A model generated the notes under the pieces. That model was not told the origin of the DNA. It made no database searches and worked only from the letters and a program-made list of their open reading frames with translations. Positions 49,101 through 61,100 of a stretch of 64,000 nt of DNA are shown here, piece after piece. Within the stretch, counting starts at the first letter, position 1, and each line of letters begins with the position of its first letter. The translations under genes and the position numbers were made by a program. The DNA is from Panopea generosa (taxonomy: Eukaryota > Mollusca > Bivalvia > Adapedonta > Hiatellidae), in the NCBI GenBank assembly GCA_029582155.1, contig CM055899.1, positions 69,647,719 through 69,711,718 of the forward strand, given 5' to 3'.

Positions 49101-52100
49101 CGTCGATACAAGATACAAGAAACTTTATTTTGTGTCGGATGTACAAAATACAAAACACTAGCTGTAAAGCTATTTACCGATTAAATAAATACGTGTTAAA
49201 TCATATAAAGGCGATCTGACTGACACAATTACATCCTTTTATCAGTTTAGCTGTCATTGTTTTGTGTTTTTTTTTCTTCAATATTACAGTTCTCATATAT
49301 TTAACTCATACATTAACAACGCATTATATTCTGGTTGTATGTGTTACAGGCAATGATGGTCAAACATTGGACGGGAGAATGTATCAAGTGACGGGACACG
49401 AAAAAGGGTATGTATACCAAGACAAGTTATAACACGTGTAGTTGGTAATTGTTGGCAATATGCAACCATTTTTTTAAAAGAAATGAAATAAATACCGTAA
49501 AATTCATTTTCATGCTACTGCTAAAGAATATTATATTTAAGCTATATTTGACACAATATGTTTCTATTAGATCGGTATTATTACAGGTTATTTAACACAG
49601 ACATTGAACATGGAGAAGAATTTGATATTCATTTATTAGCTGGAAATGACCTCATTAAAATGACTCTACAACGTGGACATTCAGTCGTACATCCTGACTG
49701 CATGATTGGTGTTCGATCTCGATCCGGAAATGACGTCATAACAATTCCCGCCAATGCACGCTCTAGAGACCACTGCTATTGGACTGGCGATGTTCCTTCT
49801 CATTACGGGAAAGTCGTTTTCAACCATTGTGGCAAGACAATCGTAAGTTGTATCATTTTTTTTTTTTACTTACTTATATTACATCGACTGTGAAAGATGT
49901 TCTCACAACGTAGGTAAATCAAAGTAGAACCAGTACTAAGTATATTGCTGGGTAAAACCAGTACTAAGTATATTGCTTGGTAGAACCAGTACAAAGTATA
50001 TTGCTGGGTAGAACCACTACTAAGTATATTGCTGGGTAGAACCAGTACTAAGTATTTTGCTGGGTAGAACCACTACTAAGTATATTGTTGGGTAAAACCA
50101 GTACTAAGTATATTGCTGGGTAGACCCAGTACAAAGTATATTGCTCGGTAGAATTAGTACAAAGTTTATTGCTGGGTAGAACCAGTACTAAGTGTATTGC
50201 TGGGTAGAACCAGTACTTAGAGTACAAAGTATATTGCTGAGTAAAACCAGTACTAAGTATATTGCTGGGTAGAACCAGTACTAAATGTATTGCTGGGTAG
50301 AACCAGTACTAAGTGTATTGCTGGGTAGAACCAGTACTAAGTGTATACTAAGTGTATTGCTGGGTAGAACCAGTACTAAGTGTATTGCTTGGTAGAACCA
50401 GTACTAAGTGTATACTAAGTGTATTGCTGGGTAGAACAAGTACTAAGTGTATACTAAGTGTATTGCTGGGTAGAACCAGTACTAAGTGTATACTAAGTGT
50501 ATTGCTGGGTAGAACCAGTACTTAGAGTACAAAGTATATTGCTGAGTAAAACCAGTATTAAGTATATTGTTGGGTAGAACCAGTACTAAGTATATATAAA
50601 GATTAAAGTGTTTTGTCCAAGAACACCACACATAGGTCTGTTGTTTTTTTTGGGGGGGTGGGGGGGGAGGCGAACACATGACCGTTCGATCCTGGTTCCA
50701 TTGCTCTACCACTAGACTACGCGCTCGGCTTTATTAATTTATCATTCACTGTTACAAGTAGTCATACATACCGTAGTATGTGACGAAATTGGAACTTATC
50801 TGACATGCTGAAATAAAGTTCTATACATTTAAGGGAATGGTTTGATACACATATATGATAGAACAGTTTACACAACTGTATCATATATCATCTATCGTCT
50901 CATGTAAGTCATAATGATTGAAAATAAAAATAGGCAAAACGCATTAGATGACAAACTTCTAACGTATATGAATGCTTACAGAATGGTAATGTGGTAACAA
51001 GAAGCACTAGCTAACAAATTGATCGGTGTGACTAATTGCACGGTGTACTTCTAACGTATATAATTGTTTACAGAATGGTATTGTGGTAGCAAGAAGCACT
51101 AGGTGACAAATTGCTCGGTGTACTTCTAACGTATATGATTGTTTACAGAATGGTATTGAAGTAGCAAGAAGCACTAGGTGACAAATTGCACGGTGTACTT
51201 CTAACGTTTATAATTGTTTACAGAATGGTAGTGTCGTAACAAGAAGCACTAGGTGACAAATTGCTCGGTGTACTTCTGATGTACACAATTGTTTACAAAA
51301 TGGTATTGTGATAACAAGAAGCACTAGGTGACAAATTGCTCGGTGTACTTCTGATGTACACAATTGTTTACAAAATGGTATTGTGGTAACAAGAAGCACT
51401 AGATGACAAATTGCTCGGTGTACTTCTAACGTATATAATTGTTTACAGAATGGTATTGTGGTAACAAGAAGCAGTAGGTGACAAATTGCTCGGTGTACTT
51501 CTAACGTATATAATTGTTTACAGAATGGTATTGTGGTAACAGGAAGCACTAGGTGACAAATTGCTCGGTGTACTTCGTACGTATATAATTGTTTACAGAA
51601 TGGTATTATGGTAACAAGAAGCACTACATGACAAATTGCTCGGTGTACTTCTAGCGTATATGATTGTTTACAGAATGGTATTGTGGTAACAGGAAGCACT
51701 AGATGACAAATTGCTCGGTGAACTGCTTACGTATATGATTGTTTGCAAAATGGTATTGTGAACAAGAAGCACTAGGTGACAAATTGCTCGGTGTACTTCT
51801 GATGTACACAATTGTTTACAAAATGGTATTGTGGTAACAAGAAGCACTAGATGACAAATTGCTCAGCGTACTTCTCACGTATATGATTGTTTACAGAAGG
51901 GTATTGTGGTAACAGGAAGCACTAGATGACAAATTGCTCGGTGTTCTTCTAACGTATATAATTGTTTACAGAATGGTATTGTGGTAACAAGAAGCACTAC
52001 ATGACAAATTGCTCGGTGTACTTCTAGCGTATATGATTGTTTACAGAATGGAATTGTGGTAACAGGAAACAAAGTGACAAATTGCTCGGTGTACTTCTAA

Positions 52101-55100
52101 CGTATATGATAGATTACAGAATGGTATTGTGGTAACATGAATGACTAGGTGACAAATTGCTCGGTATACTTTTTACGTTTATAATTGTTTACAGAATGGT
52201 AGTGTCGTAACAAGAAGCACTAGATGACAAATTGCTCGGCGTACTTCTAATGTATATAATTGTTTACAGAATTGTATTGTAGTAACAGAAACTGCTAGAT
52301 GACAAATTACTCGGTGTATTTCTAACGTATATGATTGTTTACTGAATGGTATTGTGGTAACAATAAGCACTAGATGACAAATTGATCTGTGTACTTTTCA
52401 CGTATATAATTATTTACAGAATTGTATTGTGGTAACAAGAATCACTAGATGACAGATTGATCGGTGTACTTCTCGCGTATATGATTGTTTACAGAATAGT
52501 AATGTGGTAACAGGAAGCACTAAATGACAAATTGCTCGATGTACTTTTCACGTATATGTTTGTTTACAGAATGCTATTGTGGTAACAAGAAGCACTAAGT
52601 AACAAATTGCTCGGTGTACTTCTAACGCATGTAATTGTTAACATAACTGTATTGTTGTAACAGGAGGCACTAAGTGATAAATTGCTCGGTGTCCTTCTAA
52701 CATTTATCATTGTTAACAGAATGGTATTATGGTAACAAGAAGCACTAAGTTATAAATCACTCGGTGTAGTTCTAACGTATATGATTATTTACTGAGTGGT
52801 GTTGTGGTATCAAGAAGCACTAGGTGACTTATTGCTCGGTGTACTTCTCACGTATATAATTGTTTACAGAATGGTATTGAGGAAACAAGAAGCACTAAAT
52901 GTCAAATTGCTCGGTGTACTTCTCGCGTATGTGATTGTTTACAGAATGGTATTTGTAGTAACAAGAAGCAGTAGATGACAAATTGCTCGGTGTACTTCTA
53001 ACGTATATGATTGTTTACAGAATGGTATTGTGGTAACAGGAAGCACTAGGTGACAAATTGCTCGGTGTAATTCTAACGTATACAATTATTTACAGAATGG
53101 TATTGTGGTAACAAGAAGTACTAGGTGACAAATTGCTCGGTGTACTTCTAACGTATATGATTGGTTACAGAATGGTTTTGTGGTAACAAGAAGCACTAGA
53201 TGACAAATTGCTCGGTGTAATTCTAACGTATATAATTGTTTACAGAATGGTATTGTGGTAACAAAAAAGACTAGATGACAAATTGCTTAGTGAACTTCTA
53301 ACGTATATGATTGTTTACCGAATGGTATTGTAGTAAAACGAAGCAGTATATGACAAATTGCTCGGTGTACTTCTAACGTATATAATTGTTTACAGAATTG
53401 TATTGTGGTAACAAGAAGCAATAGGTGACAAATTGCTCGGTGTACTTCTAACGTATATAATTGTTTACAGAATTTTATTGTGGTAACAAGAAGCAACAGG
53501 TTACAAATTGCTCGGTGTACTTCTAACGTATATAATTGTTTACAGAATTGTATTGTGGTAACAAGAAGCAGTAGGTGACAAATTGCTCGGTGTACTTCTA
53601 ACGTATATAATTGTTTACAGAATTGTATTGTGGTAACAAGAAGCAACAGGTTACAAATTGCTCGGTGTACTTCTAACGTATATAATTGTTTACAGAATTG
53701 TATTGTGGTAACAAGAAGCAGTAGGTGACAAATTGCTCGGTGTTCTTTTAATGTATATAATTGTTTACAGAATGGTATTGTGGTAACAAGAAGCAGTAGG
53801 TGACAAATTGCTCGGCGTACTTCTAACGTATATAATTGTTTACAGAATTGTATTGTGGTAACAAGAAGCAATAGGTGACAAATTGCTCGGTGTACTTCTA
53901 ACGTATATAATTGTTTACAGAATTGTATTGTGGTAACAAGAAGCAACAGGTTACAAAATGCTCGGTGTACTTCTAACGTATATAATTGTTTACAGAATTG
54001 TATTGTGGTAACAAGAAGCAATAGGTGACAAATTGCTCGGTGTTCTTTTAACGTATATAATTGTTTACAGAATGGTATTGTGGTAACAAGACGCAGTAGG
54101 TGACAAATTGCTCGGTGTACTTCTAACGTATATAATTGTTTACAGAATTGTATTGTGGTAACAAGAAGCAACAGGTTACAAATTGCTCGGTGTACTTCTA
54201 ACGTATATAATTGTTTACAGAATTGTATTGTGGTAACAAGAAGCTGTAGGTGACAAATTGCTCGGTGTTCTTTTAACGTATATAATTGTTTACAGAATGG
54301 TATTGTGGTAACAAGAAGCAGTAGGTGACAAATTGCTCGGCGTACTTCTAACGTATATACTTGTTTACAGAATGGTATTGTGGTAACAAGAAGAAGATGA
54401 CAAATTGCATGGTGTACATCTAACGTATATAAATGTTTACAGAATTGTATTGTGGTAACAAGAAGAAGTAGATGACAAATTGCTCGGTGTACTTCTAACG
54501 TATATAATTGTTTACAGAATTGTATTGTGGTAACAAGAAGCAGTAGGTGACAAATTGCTCGGTGTACTTCTAACGTATATACTTGTTTACAGAAAAGTAT
54601 TGTGGAAACAAGAAGCACTAGAACTCAAATTGCTTGGTGAACTTCTAACGTATATGATTGTTTACAGAATGGTATTGTGGTAACAAGAAGCAGTAGGTGA
54701 CAAATTGCTCGGTGTACTTCTAACGTATATAATTGTTTACAGAATTGTATTGTGGTAACAGGAAGCAATAGGTGACAAATTGCTCGGTGTACTTATAACG
54801 TATATAATTGTTTACAGAATTGTATTGTGGTAACAAGAAGCAATAGGTGACAAATTGCTCGGTGTACTTCTAACGTATATAATTGTTTACAGAATTGTAT
54901 TGTGGTAACAAGAAGCAACAGGTTACAAATTGCTCGGTGTACTTCTAACGTATATAATTGTTTACAGAATTGTATTGTGGTAACAAGAAGCAGTAGGTGA
55001 CAAATTGCTCGGTGTTCTTTTAATGTATATAATTGTTTACAGAATGGTATTGTGGTAACAAGAAGCAGTAGGTGACAAATTGCTCGGTGTACTTCTAACG

Positions 55101-58100
55101 TATATAATTGTTTACAGAATTGTATTGTGGTAACAAGAAGCAACAGGTTACAAATTGCTCGGTGTACTTCTAACGTATATAATTGTTTACAGAATTGTAT
55201 TGTGGTAACAAGAAGCAGTAGGTGACAAATTGCTCGGTGTTCTTTTAACGTATATAATTGTTTACAGAATGGTATTATGGTAACAAGACGCAGTAGGTGA
55301 CAAATTGCTCGGTGTACTTCTAACGTATATAATTGTTTACAGAATTGTATTGTGGTAACAAGAAGCAACAGGTTACAAATTGCTCGGTGTACTTCTAACG
55401 TATATAATTGTTTACAGAATTGTATTGTGGTAACAAGAAGCTGTAGGTGACAAATTGCTCGGTGTTCTTTTAACGTATATAATTGTTTACAGAATGGTAT
55501 TGTGGTAACAAGAAGCAGTAGGTGACAAATTGCTCGGCGTACTTCTAACGTATATACTTGTTTACAGAATGGTATTGTGGTAACAAGAAGAAGATGACAA
55601 ATTGCATGGTGTACATCTAACGTATATAAATGTTTACAGAATTGTATTGTGGTAACAAGAAGAAGTAGATGACAAATTGCTCGGTGTACTTCTAACGTAT
55701 ATAATTGTTTACAGAATTGTATTGTGGTAACAAGAAGCAGTAGGTGACAAATTGCTCGGTGTACTTCTAACGTATATACTTGTTTACAGAAAAGTATTGT
55801 GGAAACAAGAAGCACTAGAACTCAAATTGCTTGGTGAACTTCTAACGTATATGATTGTTTACCGAATGGTATTGTAGTAACAATAGCAGTAGATAACAAA
55901 TTGCTCGGTGCACTTTTCACGTATATAATTGTTTACAGAATGGTATTGTGGTAACAAGAAACACTAAATGACAAATTGCTCGGTGTACTTCTAACGTATA
56001 TGATTGTTTACAGAATGGTATTGTGGTAACAAGAAACACTAGGTGACAAATTGCTCGGTGTACTTCTAACACAAATGATTTTTTACAGAATGGTATTGTG
56101 GTAACAGAGGATCACGAGTATAGTGTCGTCATGGATAAAGACAATTTACGAAAAAAGAGGGCTATTGGCCAATCAATGCCTGTAAAAGTTACTAAACGCA
56201 GTGTAGATGGTGATGTTGCTAATTTGGTTGCAGACTACCTCGAAGAATTAGAAGGTATATCTGAATATATAGACAAAGATTAACAACGTTTAATTTGCTG
56301 GCAAGTTGTAAATAGAAAATCCAATAATAACAATTCGGATTCCTAGAGCACCAAATGGTGCATCATCAATCCTTTAAGCTGACTATTAGAATCACAAAAT
56401 TTTAAGATTTCAATATAGTTTTGATAACTGTTTCCATACTATTGGTAAATATTATTGTTTTGTTTTTTTCATATGGGAAATTTTAATTATACATCCCAGA
56501 CAATCAAGATGTTCCTCATAACTCGAGTAACATCATATTTGGCATCCATGTGACAATTTTAGATTTTAATATTCAAAATATTTACAGATAATTAAAATGT
56601 ATCCTTTGAAATCAGTTGCCTGTATATGTATACACACATCAGAATATCTCTATATCGCCAAACAAGACGTGTGTAATGGAAATGCTACTAATCATTGGTA
56701 TATAAGGCTGATTATGTTGATATAATGATAAATAACAATTATCACAATTATCCATGTATCACAAATACAGCGGACACGTTGCAGGGATCTGATGGCAACC
56801 TCCGACAGAGAAGAGATACCGGAGACAATCCTACAGACACAGCGGATAGCGTGCAGGGAGCTGATGGTAACCGCCGAAACAGAAGAACTGCCGAGAACTA
56901 TCCTGCAGTCACCCTCGAGGCCGCCGTGATTGTGGACCAAGATTATAATGAGAAGAAACTCAACAATCTCAATACAATGCAGGAGAAATTCGAAGCACTA
57001 ATGCTGAAATACCACATGGTGAGTAAACTGTTTTATATATCTTATTGAATGATCGTTTGAAATCATAGAGCGAAATCAAAAGAAACAAATGACACACGCG
57101 GTTTTATTGAGAATTGTTATGAGGGGTAATGCAACATGCAACACCCATCGCGTATCCTAACACATTCTCATTCGATATTATGTTCTAAACTTTAAAGTGT
57201 CTCATGATTTTATTCTATTGAGTCAAATCAGTAATCATTTCAAGACATTCCATACTGAACGGAAAAAAAACGCTAACTGGCATGTACCAACGCAAATTTA
57301 AGCTACCCCGCCCCACCCCCACCCCCAACACCCACCATTTTATGTATTTTCTCAAAAATTATTAAAGCAATTTCAGAAAACCCGCCGCCCGACATTGTAT
57401 TTACTTTCTCAAAAGTTCCTTGAAATTTGAACTTTAATAATAAAGAACACTTCGGTGACAATGAACAACAGGGATAAGCAAAATCAACACATAATTGTCT
57501 GTTAATGCCGCATTTAACTGTTAACAACGCTGCTATTTTGACAATATATATAAGGGAAATAAAAAAAGTGGCTGGTTAGCTGCTCCGTTCAGTATAAAAT
57601 ATATACAGGTTTACAATATACATAGGTATAAAATACGGTGTTAACATATCACACAATACGTCAACACCGGGCACTGTGCCTGTTGCCATATACAAGTACA
57701 GTACATAGATATAACACGAACATTGTATTGCAGTAGTACTAAAGGTTTTATTGCGAGACGCTGAAATTACCCAAAGGTGAGTGGACATTGCACACGTTAT
57801 ACCTGTGTGACAGAAAATAATATCACAACCTATTCTTAATGTGTCACCATATCTCTAATCAAATTGCTGACTTCATAACCTGGTATTGCATACACACACT
57901 AAAAACTATTCTGCAACATTTACCTGAACACTTATTAAAGATGTTGGAATTATATAAAAAAAAAGGTGAACAGTGTTAACTATTTATCAATATATAAAAT
58001 AAACATAACGCCATCTGTATCTACCATATTGTTATGCTGGAGATATATCAAGTAGTGTAAACAACTTAGTCAATGCAACACATATACGGAATACACTTGT

Positions 58101-61100
58101 ACTATATTATTACAATATTCACACAGTTCTGAATAAAGGTAGAAGCATATCACATAACGGTTGTTTTTACAAACTGCCAATATAAAAACGTGCTTTACAA
58201 TATAACTAAAGCTGTTATAACAAGGAGTTGAACACGACATGCCGGGTGAAATATTGTTCACTTTAGAACAGTGTACTGTATTTACTAATTAAACAACGAG
58301 CAAGTATACGTCCTACAAGAGACGTTGCATAAAAAGGACAACCGCTGCACCATAAACGCAAACAATGCTTAATATAATCAGTACATTTTTAATTTATTTA
58401 CTTTCGCGACATGATCACAATATTATACAAATATAGACAATCAAACAAAACGTTTTTAACAATATGTTGTACACGGCCAAATCATACGTATCGATCAAGT
58501 ATCTTTTTGATAGCACGAACAGAACAGAACATATCTTTTTTCATACGTGTACATAGTACATCATCACATTATATATACCAATTCACAATGGTAAGTCACG
58601 TTAAGTAAATAAGTTTACAACTCATATAATAATTAAGGAATGTTTATAAATTAATGATAATCTCTAAAATGTGTATCATTCAGGTTGTTTTATCCTTTCC
58701 TTTTAGAGAGGACTACTATGTTAATTCATTTATAAGTTAAGAAATATATTTAAGTAGTACTTGGCTTGTATCAAACACAGTTTGTTCAATATAAAGATAT
58801 CACGATGTTTCAAAGTATTTATAATAACGTGGCCGTATGGAGGCCAAAGGTTGCAATATTGTATTAGCTATTTTATTTTGTTCAAATTTATAATTTGTGT
58901 TACTAAATTGTACATACATGATATTAATTTTATATTTATGTTGTTCGTATTGCATTCTGACTGTTAAACTAAGAATATAAATATAAAAAATCTTAAAACA
59001 AACATATAAAATCAACGAACACTAATTTAATTAAGCAATAGAAATAAAAAAATAAGAACATGAAAATAAAATCTACAAACACAATAAATTTACATTCAAA
59101 GTCGGTTTTAAATAACATAATACTACATACACACAAAAAAGCGACAACAAACAGATACTGTTATAAACAGTATTTTTATATTATATTGAACATTCTTATA
59201 ATGCGATGACTACTAAAATGTATTTAGACGAGTAACCGTTATAACATAAATTGAACGTCGTAGATACTTTATCATTTACGAGGGGGGGATCAGAAAATTC
59301 GTAGACTTTGGCCATATTTTTTTTATTTATTACTGTATTGTAATAAATCTGCCTGTGCCGCTATTTATTTGCAGTTATTTTTCTATCGTTAGTTTATATT
59401 CTACGGTAATTATTGAAACGTCGAGTTACGTAGTCGTAGCAGTTTTTTGCCATTTTTTTTCAACCGCTACTATTCAAACAAGCATAGCGTTGCCAAAACG
59501 GATTTTATTTCTAAATACGAATATTCAATGTGTACTGTACCGTATGCTTGCTTTATCCTTCAAGGTAATGGTACCATTTATGCACATCTCAGAATGATGT
59601 CAATATTATGACGTTACGGTGTGCCAATTTCGTTTGAATTTAATCACTTAAAAATGGATAAGCACACGAAATACCGCAGTTCCATTAAGTTCTGCTCTTT
59701 GTTAGGTTTTACCCTTGCTCAAACAGATACTCATTTAAAGGGTATGTACAGTGATTCTGATGTTTCTTTGGCTCTAATGTTTAAATGTCACAAATATTGT
59801 TGGGATGGTCGGGAATCAGTAATTAAAACGGGACGCCGATTTGAAGACATGTTGGAATTAAAACATGCTTTACAGAATATTGTGTCCCGTATACCGTTTT
59901 CAGATTTCATTCAAGTTCATTCAATGGTGTAAACAGTTGCAAAAATGTTTAAACAAAGAAAGGGAGTATTTTGAAAATGAGTGACTCAGTAAATGTGACG
60001 TGAAAGCACCTGTGTTTTTTTTTTCATATTGACATCGGTTGTTGGTTAATACAACGTCGTCATTTTGCCTCGACATATGTAGCTGTTATGCTTTAAATAG
60101 GGTCTTCTTTTATCAATAGTTGACATTTTATGCTAAAATTGTCAATATATGTCACATATACAATTATCTCAAAATCACTAACAATAAACAATATTGTGCA
60201 TATAAAATAGGCAAAAATCTACGAACTTTCCGATCTTCTCTCGTACAACAAAATTTCATCCCAGTTACAAACTAAATTTTTTAAAGATAAAGTTGTTAGA
60301 TATAACAGCATATTTATATATAGGTTAGAAGCTATATGTAACGCCAGTAGAAAATTCCATGCAACTTTAACCGGCTTAGATGTTGATTTACTGTCTCGTT
60401 CCTGGAGATATTCAATTGGCTGAGGAAGTAGGTCAACATATGATGAATGTTTTACTTGGAAAAATCTGAGCGAATTATTGGCTGAGAAAGTAGAAAAAAT
60501 ATCTAATTCAATTTAGTTTAATAGCATGTGATGTAGTGAAGCTGTACAGGGCCAAACTCTATGTATATAGTGACTAAACGATACAACATGACATAAACAG
60601 AGATTCATGCTTGAGTGCTCATTGATTTTTAGATTTAGTCCTTCTTTCTCAGCCAATGAAATCACTGAAATTTTTCAAAATTAAACATTATACATAGAAT
60701 CAGTAGATGTTGAACTTCTTCCTCAACTAATGAACTCGAAAGTAGATCAACAGCCAAGCCGGTTAGATATTATTTGGACTTTTCTACTGGCATAGCGTAG
60801 ACATTTCCATATAACTTATAACATATACATGCTTTTATCACGACTCGTTATGCAGTCTAACATACTGTTCCACATTAAGGTTTTACGAATAGAATAGAAA
60901 TAAGGGGAACTGTTCACCTGTATATTTATGATCGTTTCCACGCATAAGGAGAACTACCCAGTCGCTATATTCTTATATTATGTTTCTTTTCATGATTCAA
61001 TAGACTAAATATCATTTACTGTTAGTTATTGCCTCTTTAAAAAAATTGGTGGAAATATATCAACAGTAAATAAATATTCCAAAACATGTTTTTCTAACCA

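Noticed and set aside
53287..55815. 443- and 340-codon minus-strand frames with 25-residue repeats (FCKQLYTLEVHRAICHLL)
   Set aside because: They are the complement of the 75-bp splice-acceptor array; the period is a multiple of three, so openness is expected.
56255..56283. Exon 5 running on to the TAA at 56281 as a gene end
   Set aside because: A GTATAT donor at 56255 in phase 1 joins exon 6 in frame with the catalytic domain. A short secreted prodomain-only isoform is possible but unsupported.
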